DNA from: Marinoscillum sp. 108 | GTDB lineage: Bacteria > Bacteroidota > Bacteroidia > Cytophagales > Cyclobacteriaceae | Length of the DNA stretch: 64,000 bases | Assembly: GCF_902506655.1 (NCBI RefSeq) | Contig: NZ_LR734808.1 | Location: 372,001-436,000, forward strand | Direction: 5' to 3' | Shown: positions 6,984 to 15,061 of the stretch, in pieces | Numbering within the stretch: the stretch's first letter is position 1 | Layout: each line of letters begins with the position of its first letter | The notes under the pieces: model-generated | Database searches by the model: none | What the model was told of the DNA's origin: nothing | Seen by the model: only the letters and a program-made list of their open reading frames with translations | Made by a program: the position numbers and the translations under genes

Positions 6984-9050
6984 ATGAACAATCTTCTGTT
7001 GATTCTCTTGTTGGTATTGAGCCTTGGGTTTTCTGATGGTTCCGAACACCTGGTTCAGACTTCCTCTCAGGACCAATTGGTATCCGATTCTTTAAAGGTC
7101 TTGGAACCAAAACCGGAGCATTCCAGCGAGACTTTCGTCATTATCAACCTACTGAATCGATATCATTACCGGAAGGCCACATTGAATGATTCACTTTCTT
7201 CTGTGGTTTTCGACAACTACTTTGAATCACTCGATCCGAATAAATCCTATTTTCTTAAAGGGGATCTGGATTATTTCGAAAAGTACAGATACAGAATAGA
7301 TAATGATCTGCCCGAAGGGAATCTTGATTTTGCCTATCAGGTATTTAGTATTTACCGTGAGCGATCACTGGACAGAATGGACTATGTGCACGAATTACTG
7401 AAAACGGAGCCTGATTTTGATCAAAAAGAGTACTTTGAAACAGATAGGGAGGCCCTTCCATGGCCAGAGAATAAGATAGAGCAGAATGAAGTGTGGGCAA
7501 AAATCATTAAAAGTCAGGCATTGAGTTATAAGCTGGCTGGCAAAGAGTGGAAGGATATTGCGGAAGCCCTGGGCAAAAGATACAAGCGAGTAGAGAAAGC
7601 ACTGTATCAGTACAATAGTGAGGATGTGTATCAGGCATATATGAACGCCCTTACGAGTGCCTATGACCCACATACAGATTATTTCTCACCTATCGCCAAG
7701 GAGAATTTTCAGATAGACATGAGCCTTTCATTAGAGGGGATTGGTGCGCAACTCACCCAACAGCTTGATTATACCAAAATAGCCGACATTATACCCGGAG
7801 GCCCTGCATATAAGAGCCAGAGGCTTCAGAAGGATGATAAAATCATTGGAGTAGCGCAGGGAGATGATGCTGAGTTTGTGGATGTAGTAGGCTGGAGGCT
7901 GGATGAGGTGGTACAGAAAATCAGGGGACCTAAGGGATCAGTAGTGAGACTGCAGGTGATCAAACATAACAAAGACATCAATGGCCTGCCGGATACCATC
8001 AGGCTGGTCAGGGATAAAATCAAGTTGGAGAAATCAGCCGCAAAAGCGGAAATCATCCCCATCACCGAAGGAAATCAGACGTTTAGCCTGGGGGTTATCA
8101 ATATCCCAAGTTTCTATCTGAATTTCGAAGAAATGAACAGCGGGGTGAAAGATTACCGCAGTACCACACGTGATGTCAAGAAATTGATTGACAGCCTGAA
8201 TCAAAAGGGAGTTGACGGATTGATGATTGATCTAAGATACAATGGTGGAGGCTCATTGCAGGAAGCCATTGAGCTGACAGGTTTGTTCATCCCAAAGGGG
8301 CCAGTAGTTCAGGTACGCAACACAGACAACAGTGTTGATATTATGGAGGATGAAGACAATGGTAAGGTGTATTATGATGGGCCTTTGGCTGTTTTGACTA
8401 ATCGATACAGTGCTTCGGCTTCTGAGATTTTCTCAGGTGCCATTCAGGATTACAAGAGAGGTATTATAGTAGGCGAGAATACGTTTGGCAAAGGCACTGT
8501 TCAGAATCTCATTGATATAGGACGCTATATGCGTCAATCAGATGTGGAACTGGGGCAGCTCAAAATGACCCTTGCCAAATTTTATAGAGTAACAGGCAGC
8601 AGTACGCAGAAGCTGGGGGTAGCACCCGATATTGCTTTTCCATCTCCATATGATGATGAGATTTTCGGAGAGAGTGGGCGCCCCAATGCACTTCCATGGG
8701 ACGAGATTTCTTCTTCCAATTTTAAAATGACCAATCAGATTTCACCCAAATTAATCAGTAAGCTGGAGGCGCTTTATCAGAATCACTTAGAGGAGGATAA
8801 AGACCTGCAGGATTTGGTGAAGGAAATAGAAAGGGCCAAAGAACTGAGAAAACAGACTGCCGTGTCGCTCAACCTGGAGGAGCGCCGACTTTTGCAGCAG
8901 GAAGACGAAGAAATAGAAGATAACCTGTCTACTACGCTGGACCAGGGCGAGGTTTTCACAGATGAGAATGCCAAAAAACTTTCCGAAGACCCTTATTTGA
9001 AAGAGGGATTGCGACTTCTGGCCGAGCTTTCGAAAATAAAAGTAGGCTAG
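6984..9050 (+). CDS. Carboxy-terminal processing (tail-specific) protease, S41A family
   Basis: A 688-residue Prc/Tsp-type serine protease that degrades or trims periplasmic proteins from their C-termini. A signal peptide (MNNLLLILLLVLSLGFS) is followed by the N-terminal helical domain typical of long Prc forms, a PDZ domain (about residues 245-330, with GIGAQL and IIPGGPAYKS), and the S41 core. The core has DLRYNGGG, SASASEIF and TFGKGTVQ. By spacing with E. coli Prc (25 residues) the Ser-Lys dyad is Ser478 and Lys503. A C-terminal Prc-specific helical region ends the protein. The length is close to E. coli Prc (682). The TSGD-repeat protein gene follows 50 bases later and could be co-transcribed. 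Confidence 0.93.
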   Translation: MNNLLLILLLVLSLGFSDGSEHLVQTSSQDQLVSDSLKVLEPKPEHSSETFVIINLLNRYHYRKATLNDSLSSVVFDNYFESLDPNKSYFLKGDLDYFEKYRYRIDNDLPEGNLDFAYQVFSIYRERSLDRMDYVHELLKTEPDFDQKEYFETDREALPWPENKIEQNEVWAKIIKSQALSYKLAGKEWKDIAEALGKRYKRVEKALYQYNSEDVYQAYMNALTSAYDPHTDYFSPIAKENFQIDMSLSLEGIGAQLTQQLDYTKIADIIPGGPAYKSQRLQKDDKIIGVAQGDDAEFVDVVGWRLDEVVQKIRGPKGSVVRLQVIKHNKDINGLPDTIRLVRDKIKLEKSAAKAEIIPITEGNQTFSLGVINIPSFYLNFEEMNSGVKDYRSTTRDVKKLIDSLNQKGVDGLMIDLRYNGGGSLQEAIELTGLFIPKGPVVQVRNTDNSVDIMEDEDNGKVYYDGPLAVLTNRYSASASEIFSGAIQDYKRGIIVGENTFGKGTVQNLIDIGRYMRQSDVELGQLKMTLAKFYRVTGSSTQKLGVAPDIAFPSPYDDEIFGESGRPNALPWDEISSSNFKMTNQISPKLISKLEALYQNHLEEDKDLQDLVKEIERAKELRKQTAVSLNLEERRLLQQEDEEIEDNLSTTLDQGEVFTDENAKKLSEDPYLKEGLRLLAELSKIKVG

Positions 9051-9100
9051 GTGCAACCTTTGAGAGTGGAGGGGCATCTGTTGATTAAAACACTTTAGTC

Positions 9101-10012
9101 ATGAAAAGAACCACTACCCTCATTTGTTGTCTAATTATTTCATTTGCTTCCTTTGCCCAGAGCACATTGGCTGAGCACCATTTTGAATCATCCGATGTAA
9201 AAAAGGTGGTTATAGATGGTGCTTTTTGTGATGTATTCGTCACCCCGGGTTCTAGTCTGGTGTTCGATGGGATCATCAAAGGGAGTGGAAAATCGGGGGA
9301 TTACCTGATTGCCAGCATACAGACAGGTTCAACTGTTGTTTTTAGGGTGGAACGTAAACAAGAGCGAAACAGAGGTTGGTCCAATATTGAGCTTGGCAAG
9401 CTCGCTCTTACCCTGCCGGAGCACATAGAGCTTAAAATCACAAATACTTCAGGTGATATCAACGTATCAGATTTTACAGGAGAGCTGGAGGCTTCCACTA
9501 CGAGTGGAGATATAGTGCTGAAGAATATCAATTCAGATTGCTGGCTAAAAGCCACTTCGGGAGACCTGCGAGCAAGAAATGTTACCGGAGATATAAAAAT
9601 GAGGTCTACCAGCGGGGATCAGGAGTATTTTGAAATCCGTGGAAATTTAGAGACACAGGCGACCTCTGGCAATATTGAATGCGATAAGATTAAAGGAAAT
9701 GTGAAGGCCTTTGCTACAAGCGGTGACCTGGATTTCGATGGAATAGAGGGAGCCATTGAGGCGGGCACCACGTCTGGCAATATTACCGGAGATTATGTTC
9801 GCATCACGGGCGACAGTCGATTCAAATCTACTTCCGGAGATATTTATTTTGTTTTTGAAAATGAGATTGAATCACTCGGCTTTGATCTGAGGGCTACTTC
9901 TGGTGATCTGTGTGTAGGTAGCTCCAGGTCCGAAGATCGGCTATACATGGATCGGGGGCAATATACGATTGCCGGGGAAAGCACCAGCGGCGATCAGGTG
10001 TACAAAAACTAA
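9101..10012 (+). CDS. DUF4097 family repeat protein, secreted
   Basis: A 303-residue protein with a Sec signal peptide (ends SFASFAQ). The body is a run of short beta-strand repeats marked by ten T-S-G-[DN] motifs (for example NTSGDIN, TTSGDIV, ATSGDLR, STSGDQE) spaced about 17-25 residues apart, which is the signature of the DUF4097/DUF4098 putative adhesin-like beta-helix families. The regular Gly/Asp turns predict a right-handed parallel beta-helix or beta-solenoid. No T9SS tail and no lipobox are seen, so it is probably periplasmic or released. In this phylum such genes often accompany anti-sigma or stress loci; here the neighbour is the tail-specific protease. Its function is unknown. 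Confidence 0.8.
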   Translation: MKRTTTLICCLIISFASFAQSTLAEHHFESSDVKKVVIDGAFCDVFVTPGSSLVFDGIIKGSGKSGDYLIASIQTGSTVVFRVERKQERNRGWSNIELGKLALTLPEHIELKITNTSGDINVSDFTGELEASTTSGDIVLKNINSDCWLKATSGDLRARNVTGDIKMRSTSGDQEYFEIRGNLETQATSGNIECDKIKGNVKAFATSGDLDFDGIEGAIEAGTTSGNITGDYVRITGDSRFKSTSGDIYFVFENEIESLGFDLRATSGDLCVGSSRSEDRLYMDRGQYTIAGESTSGDQVYKN

Positions 10013-10158
10013 CCTTTAGAAGATTGGCTGATCGGATCAGTTACAAAGTTTTTTCCATCGACGGTAGTAAGAGATAAAAAGATATCGTGTACTTTTTGGG
10101 TTTGCGACTTAAATAGGCATTTTTGTCGGCAGTCAAAACACCCCAAAACCCAAATTAC

Positions 10159-12135
10159 ATGCACAAACCTTACATTAGTCCTGAAACCAAGCTCAACGAG
10201 CTCACTTTCAGGTCGATTATTATCGGAGCACTCTTGTCAGTCGTTTTAGGAGCAGCCAATGCTTACTTTGGATTGTTCTCGGGACTTACCGTCTCAGCTT
10301 CAATTCCCGCAGCAGTGATCTCCATGGCCATTCTCAAGGCCTTTAAAAATTCGAACATTCTGGAGAATAACATGGTGCAGACCGCTGCATCGGCAGGGGA
10401 ATCACTGGCAGCAGGGGTTATCTTCACCATTCCGGCTCTGGTGATTATGGGATACTGGGAGGAGTTTAATTATATAGAGACCACACTCATTTCCATTTGT
10501 GGAGGGGTTTTGGGTGTCTTATTCACCATTCCTTTGCGAAATGCCCTAATCGTCAAAGAAAAGCTAATGTTTCCTGAAGGTGTCGCTACCGCTGAGGTAT
10601 TGAAAACCGGTCAAACCGGGGGCAAGTCTGTGAAATATCTGATTTACGGAAGTTTGATCGGCGGTCTTTTCAAATTAGGTACCGAAGCGCTCAAGCTTTG
10701 GGGCGGTGTGTATGAGAAGGCTGCCCTTGTTAACCAAAAGGCCTATTTATATTTCAGTTTGAACCTTTCTCCGGCCCTTGTGGCGGTGGGTTATATTGTG
10801 GGATTAAATATTGCCACATTGGTATTCTTGGGTGGAGTGATCACCTGGTGGGTAGCTATGCCTGCTTATTTGAGTTTCAATGGATATGCTCAGGTGGCTG
10901 CCGAGCTGGTAGAGGCCGGGAAGTTCGTGAGCGTGGATGGTATTAGTCCGGAAGCCCTCGGTGGAGCCCTCTGGAGCGCCAAAATGAGATACCTTGGAGT
11001 GGGAGCTATGATCGTGGGTGGTTTGTGGGCGCTCATTAGCCTAAAGAGTGCGCTTACCACAGCTTTCACCTCTGGAGTGAAGGCCTTTAAGGCAGGCGCT
11101 CAGAATGTCTCAGAGACGTTAAGAACAGAACTGGATACTCCAATGTCCTGGGTACTAATGGGCATTGGAATCATGATCGTTCCTGTTTTCTTCATTTACC
11201 TCACTATTATTCAGGACGTGCCTGTTACGCTTTTCATGGCCTTGATAATGGTACTTGCGGGCTTCCTGTTTTCGGCTGTAGCGGGTTACATGGCCGGACT
11301 CGTTGGGAGTTCCAATAATCCCATTTCAGGGGTCACTATCGCCACCATTTTAAGTACTGCTTTGCTGTTGCTTTTGCTCATGGGCTCTTCTGATCCTTCA
11401 AGGGGAGCAGCTGGAGCAATTTTGGTTGGAGCTGTGGTATGTTGTGCGGCGGCCATCGCCGGAGATAACATGCAGGACCTTAAGGCCGGATATGTGTTGG
11501 GTGCTACACCTAGAAATCAACAGGTGATGCAAATGATTGGGGTGGTAGCCGGTGCCCTGCTGATCGCTCCGGTATTGAATCTGCTACTCGCTTCCAAGGG
11601 AATTGGAAACCCTACGGCCGAACATCCTAATCCATTGGCTGCTCCACAAGCCACTCTGATGATGAGTGTGGCTACCGGAATTTTTGGAGGTAAGCTTCCC
11701 TGGACCATCATTTCAGTGGGTGGGGGTATCGGTGCCCTCATCATAATCGCTGATCAATACCTTAAGAAAATTGGTTCCAACTTCAGAATGCCTGTTTTGG
11801 CGGTTGCTGTTGGACTTTATCTTCCCTTTGAGCTGGACTCTTCCATTTTTGTTGGTGGGGTGATTGCCTGGATGCTGGATAGGAGTTTTAAAAGAAATAA
11901 TATATCCTCAGAGAGCGCTGACAGGGCTTCCAATGCCGGCTTGCTGATTGCCTCTGGTTTAATCACCGGAGAGGCGCTGATGGGCATAATGATTGCGCTC
12001 ATCGCTACTTTCGGTCTTGATTTGGAATTGAGTGACGGCACATTTGGTGGGAGCCTGCTTGGCCCCGGCTTGCTGTTCCTCATTCTTGTCTACTTGTATA
12101 GATCTGTGGTGAAGGCTTCCAAAGACAAATTATGA
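10159..12135 (+). CDS. OPT family oligopeptide transporter
   Basis: A 658-residue polytopic membrane protein of the oligopeptide transporter (OPT/YSL-like) family, which imports short peptides or metal chelates by proton symport. The N-terminal signature NAYFGLFSGLTVSASIPAAV and the repeated Gly-rich membrane helices (about 14 or more) fit. I start at ATG 10159 (MHKPYISPET); a TTG start 12 codons earlier is possible but adds a Pro/Asn-rich tail with no family support. The last four bases overlap the next gene start (ATGA), so it heads a four-gene coupled operon running to 14211. Confidence 0.9.
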   Translation: MHKPYISPETKLNELTFRSIIIGALLSVVLGAANAYFGLFSGLTVSASIPAAVISMAILKAFKNSNILENNMVQTAASAGESLAAGVIFTIPALVIMGYWEEFNYIETTLISICGGVLGVLFTIPLRNALIVKEKLMFPEGVATAEVLKTGQTGGKSVKYLIYGSLIGGLFKLGTEALKLWGGVYEKAALVNQKAYLYFSLNLSPALVAVGYIVGLNIATLVFLGGVITWWVAMPAYLSFNGYAQVAAELVEAGKFVSVDGISPEALGGALWSAKMRYLGVGAMIVGGLWALISLKSALTTAFTSGVKAFKAGAQNVSETLRTELDTPMSWVLMGIGIMIVPVFFIYLTIIQDVPVTLFMALIMVLAGFLFSAVAGYMAGLVGSSNNPISGVTIATILSTALLLLLLMGSSDPSRGAAGAILVGAVVCCAAAIAGDNMQDLKAGYVLGATPRNQQVMQMIGVVAGALLIAPVLNLLLASKGIGNPTAEHPNPLAAPQATLMMSVATGIFGGKLPWTIISVGGGIGALIIIADQYLKKIGSNFRMPVLAVAVGLYLPFELDSSIFVGGVIAWMLDRSFKRNNISSESADRASNAGLLIASGLITGEALMGIMIALIATFGLDLELSDGTFGGSLLGPGLLFLILVYLYRSVVKASKDKL

Positions 12136-13637
12136 GTAAGGGCGAGGAGTTTAGTAATCGATGGGGGATCATTCTCGCTTCACTGGGAATGGCCATTGGC
12201 GCAGGTAATTTGTGGCGTTTCCCCCGTTTGGCGGGGCAGTATGGGGGTAGCTTCATATTACTCTGGATTCTTTTCCTTTTTGTATGGTCCATCCCCTTAT
12301 TGTTGGCCGAGTTTTCCATCGGTAAAAAGTATAAAAGTGGGGTAATTGGGTCTTTTGGTAAACTGGCCGGCAAAAGGCTTACCTGGATGGGGTTTTTCAT
12401 TACCTTCTGCACGCTTGGGATAGCTTTCTATTACTCAGTAGTGACCGCCTGGTCCATTGAATACCTGTCCATCTCGGTGATCAATTTGTATGATGGCTTT
12501 ATGGGAAATACCCTTACGGATAAATTAGCAAGCAATCCTAATTACTTGTTGGACCAGTGGGATTCCCTTTCGAATGGCAGCATGGTGACCATCGGGTTGT
12601 ATATACTGGTGATTGTTCTGGGTGTGATTGTGGTGCGCAGAGGGGTGAAGAATGGTCTGGAGAAGGCCAACCGCATTCTGATTCCAAGTTTGTTCGTGCT
12701 GTTGGTGATTGTAGCCGCCTCGGCGCTCACTATGGAGAACGGCACAAAAGGCCTGGAGTATATGTTTGCGATCAAATGGGATAATTTCAGCAACCCTACC
12801 ATCTGGATAGAGGCCCTCTCACAGTCGGCATGGTCTACCGGAGCAGGTTGGGGTTTGATGATTACTATTTCATCCTATACCCGTGCTAAAGAGGATGTGA
12901 CCTTGAATACGTTCATTGGAGCCTTTGGAAACAATACCGCTTCTATACTGGCTGGCATAGCTATACTGCCTGCTGTATTCGCACTTTCTGCCAGTGATCA
13001 GGAGGCCACCGCTTTCCTGCAGTCCGGTAGTCAGTCGCTCACGTTTACAATCATACCAAAGCTATTTGCTACCATTCCCGGTGGTGGTTTTATGACTTTG
13101 ATTTTCTTTTTGGCACTTACATTAGCTGCCTTTAGCTCCTTTTTGCCCATGCTTGAGCTCCTCAAAAGTAATCTCTCAACCATTGGTGTATCTGAAGGTA
13201 TGATTGCAGTGATACTTTTGGTGGCGTTTACTGTTTTTGGGTTACCATCGGCCTATTCACTGGACTTCTTCAGTAATCAGGATTGGGTGTGGGGGCTTGG
13301 TCTTATAGTGAGTGGAATCTTCATCTCCGTAGCCACAGCCTTATATGATCCTGTCAAATTCAAAAAAGAGCTGATCGACAAGGATTCTGACTTTACCATT
13401 TCAAATGCCTATTTCAAATACGCTATCTATGTCAATATCCTGCTGGGCGTGTTTCTCATTTATTGGTGGATGTCACAGGGGTACAGCACATTCCCATGGT
13501 TTGATGCCCAGGGCAGTTGGAACTGGATGGACGTTTATAGTAACGCCTCTATCGTTACGCAGTGGGGCACGGTAATTTTGGTGGGTATTGTCATTAATAA
13601 ATTTTTGTATCACCGATTTTGTAAAGTAACAGTATGA
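12132..13637 (+). CDS. Neurotransmitter:sodium symporter (NSS/SNF) family transporter
   Basis: A 501-residue LeuT-fold transporter that couples Na+ entry to amino-acid uptake. The N-terminal family signature is clear: SLGMAIGAGNLWRFP with the unwound TM1 glycine motif, then GGSFILLW and PLLLAEFSIG. About 11-12 membrane segments are seen. The start overlaps the OPT stop (ATGA at 12132-12135), and the stop overlaps the start of a 34-residue MetS-like subunit. This pairing points to the MetP/MetS type of bacterial NSS importer, known for methionine and alanine in Corynebacterium, though the substrate here is not proven. Confidence 0.93.
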   Translation: MSKGEEFSNRWGIILASLGMAIGAGNLWRFPRLAGQYGGSFILLWILFLFVWSIPLLLAEFSIGKKYKSGVIGSFGKLAGKRLTWMGFFITFCTLGIAFYYSVVTAWSIEYLSISVINLYDGFMGNTLTDKLASNPNYLLDQWDSLSNGSMVTIGLYILVIVLGVIVVRRGVKNGLEKANRILIPSLFVLLVIVAASALTMENGTKGLEYMFAIKWDNFSNPTIWIEALSQSAWSTGAGWGLMITISSYTRAKEDVTLNTFIGAFGNNTASILAGIAILPAVFALSASDQEATAFLQSGSQSLTFTIIPKLFATIPGGGFMTLIFFLALTLAAFSSFLPMLELLKSNLSTIGVSEGMIAVILLVAFTVFGLPSAYSLDFFSNQDWVWGLGLIVSGIFISVATALYDPVKFKKELIDKDSDFTISNAYFKYAIYVNILLGVFLIYWWMSQGYSTFPWFDAQGSWNWMDVYSNASIVTQWGTVILVGIVINKFLYHRFCKVTV

Positions 13638-13738
13638 GTGGTTCTGCGATAGTGAGTATGATTTTGATTGTCGGTGTGGTGGTAGGCGGCTTTGTGTATT
13701 TTTTGATTAAAGCATTGAAAAACGAAAAAGATAAATAA
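13634..13738 (+). CDS. MetS-like NSS transporter small subunit (34 residues)
   Basis: A tiny gene of 34 codons plus TAA. Its ATG overlaps the TGA of the NSS transporter (ATGA at 13634-13637) and its TAA overlaps the next ATG (TAATG at 13736-13740). The peptide starts MSGSAIVSMILIVG and continues VVVGGFVYFLIKAL, then a charged tail NEKDK: one membrane helix with a short N-terminal out or in segment. This matches the pattern of the methionine/alanine importer small subunit (MaAIMP_sms), which opens MSG-x-AI and has a Gly-Gly within the helix, and which is needed for MetP activity. It is easily missed because of its size. The translational coupling on both sides strongly supports that it is real. 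Confidence 0.85.
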   Translation: MSGSAIVSMILIVGVVVGGFVYFLIKALKNEKDK

Positions 13739-14211
13739 TGGATAAAATAGATTCTTTAAATCAGGTTTCAGAATTTCATAAAACGTTTAAACACCCGGTG
13801 TTGGAGACACCTCAGATTCCCTCCGCAGAGCGATGCGCTCTCAGGGTGTCCCTTATTCAGGAGGAGCTTAATGAACTGCAACAAGCTATCCAGGATAAGG
13901 ATATCGTGGAGGTGGCAGATGCACTCTGTGATATCCAATATGTGCTTTCTGGTGCCGTGCTGGAGTTTGGTTTGGGAGATAAATTTGTTACCCTATTCAA
14001 TGAGGTTCAGCGCTCCAATATGAGCAAAGCGTGCGTGTCTCAGGAAGAGGCGCAGCAAACCGTAGATTACTATCAGAATGAAAAAGGAACAGAAGCGTAC
14101 TTTGTAGAGAAGGAGGGTAAGTTTTTGGTTTACCGTAAGGAGGACAATAAAACCTTGAAGTCAATTAACTATTCCCCCGCCAATCTCAAAAAAATTATAA
14201 GTGAGGGATGA
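13738..14211 (+). CDS. MazG/HisE-like nucleoside triphosphate pyrophosphohydrolase
   Basis: A 157-residue all-alpha NTP pyrophosphohydrolase (PRA-PH/MazG superfamily). The metal-binding pattern is present: QEELNEL in the first helix and VEVADALCDIQY in the next, giving the E-x-x-E...E-x-x-D set that binds magnesium. Relatives hydrolyse non-canonical or phosphoribosyl nucleotides to monophosphate and pyrophosphate. A C-terminal extension (about residues 105-157, EAYFVEKEGKFLVYR) looks like a small beta segment used by the cytosolic family. It is the last gene of the coupled transport operon, its ATG overlapping the MetS-like stop. Its 3' end overlaps a short minus-strand reading frame by 17 bases. 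Confidence 0.85.
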   Translation: MDKIDSLNQVSEFHKTFKHPVLETPQIPSAERCALRVSLIQEELNELQQAIQDKDIVEVADALCDIQYVLSGAVLEFGLGDKFVTLFNEVQRSNMSKACVSQEEAQQTVDYYQNEKGTEAYFVEKEGKFLVYRKEDNKTLKSINYSPANLKKIISEG

Positions 14212-14350
14212 CAAAGGAGATGGTCGAAACCAGGCTACTCTGCAGATCAAAGAAATTACGTATGATCTTTTCGTCACAACCGAGACCGAACATAAGGATC
14301 AGATAGGCAGTGATGGAGGATAAAAGTTTTATAGCTGTTTTGTTTTTCAT
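14195..14350 (-). CDS. Possible small secreted or lipoprotein peptide (51 residues)
   Basis: A short reading frame with an ATG at 14348-14350. It begins MKNKTAIKLL, has a hydrophobic stretch (SSITAYLILMFGLG) and then Cys25 followed by DEKII, resembling a weak SPII lipobox (GLGC). The tail is short and not recognised. It ends inside the 3' end of the convergent pyrophosphohydrolase gene. It may be a small lipoprotein, or the surviving N-terminus of a decayed gene. The signal-peptide-like start is the only support. Confidence 0.4.
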   Translation of the reverse strand: MKNKTAIKLLSSITAYLILMFGLGCDEKIIRNFFDLQSSLVSTISFVIPHL

Positions 14351-14459
14351 AACAAATCCTGAGTTATTTTGTAAAATTAGTTCAAGAAACTTTAAAAACT
14401 AATAATAGTTTCAAAATAAAACAGAATTTGTTAGGGTGGCAATACCCTTAAAGTGGTAT

Positions 14460-14939
14460 TTAATTGCTATCCATATTCACTAAGTAGACGTTATCACTGC
14501 GCTCGTTATCGTCTTCGAACAGGATCAAAACACCTTTTTCCATTAACCAGTAATCAGAATCTCCTGTGGAGAAGTTTTCAGTGTCAGAAATATACAAGCG
14601 ACCTTTTTTGTCTATTTGCCATTCTGAATATTCAATCTCCCGCTCGTCGAATGCCTCTACTATGACTTTTACTTCACCTCCCGGCTTAAATTCCATGTAG
14701 ATGTCGATTTCTTCAAGTATACCGGAAACAATGCCAGAGACAGAATTAAGGATGATTTTCCCAAGGAATGAGTCCTCTTCATCGACTTCTCTTTTGGCTT
14801 CTTCAAACTCTTCATCTACATCGATGACCAGTTTCCACGATCCGATAAGGTCTTTGGCGACTACTTTGCTTTGAGCCTCTGCCTGGTAGGTGAGTGCAAT
14901 CAATAGTAGTGCGAAAATGGTTAGGCTTAGCTTTTTCAT
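14460..14939 (-). CDS. Secreted lipocalin-like hypothetical protein
   Basis: A 159-residue exported protein with a Sec signal peptide (ends YQAEAQ). The mature start KDLIGSWKL recalls the G-x-W motif that opens lipocalin-like and DUF4488/DUF5004-type beta-barrel domains of Bacteroidota. The remainder alternates beta strands (IYMEFKPGGEVKVIV, YSEWQIDKKGRLYIS, DYWLMEKGVLILFE), consistent with a small barrel. It is acidic overall. The function and ligand are unknown. It stands alone on the minus strand, divergent from ffh. Confidence 0.7.
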   Translation of the reverse strand: MKKLSLTIFALLLIALTYQAEAQSKVVAKDLIGSWKLVIDVDEEFEEAKREVDEEDSFLGKIILNSVSGIVSGILEEIDIYMEFKPGGEVKVIVEAFDEREIEYSEWQIDKKGRLYISDTENFSTGDSDYWLMEKGVLILFEDDNERSDNVYLVNMDSN

Positions 14940-15010
14940 GTTTATATATTTCGTTATTATGTATTACAAGGTACTACGTAAAGTATAATACTGAATATGG
15001 CGTCTATGGG

Positions 15011-15039
15011 TTACGATAAACAGATGTTTATTAGCTTTG
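15011..15039 (+). promoter_or_regulatory. Candidate promoter for ffh
   Basis: TAGCTTTG at 15032-15039 matches the Bacteroidota -7 box TAnnTTTG exactly; a weak -33 element TTAC lies at 15011-15014, 17 bases before it. The start codon of ffh is 22 bases downstream of the box, giving a short leader. Motif match only. Confidence 0.45.
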
Positions 15040-15061
15040 CGGTAGATAAAATTGGAAGATA

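Noticed and set aside
7000-9000. A separate phage or secretion protease gene call for the S41 region
   Set aside because: The signal peptide, PDZ and S41 blocks belong to one uninterrupted Prc-like frame.
10123-10158. TTG start twelve codons upstream of the OPT gene
   Set aside because: It adds a Pro/Asn tail unlike the family, and a normal ATG begins the recognisable protein.
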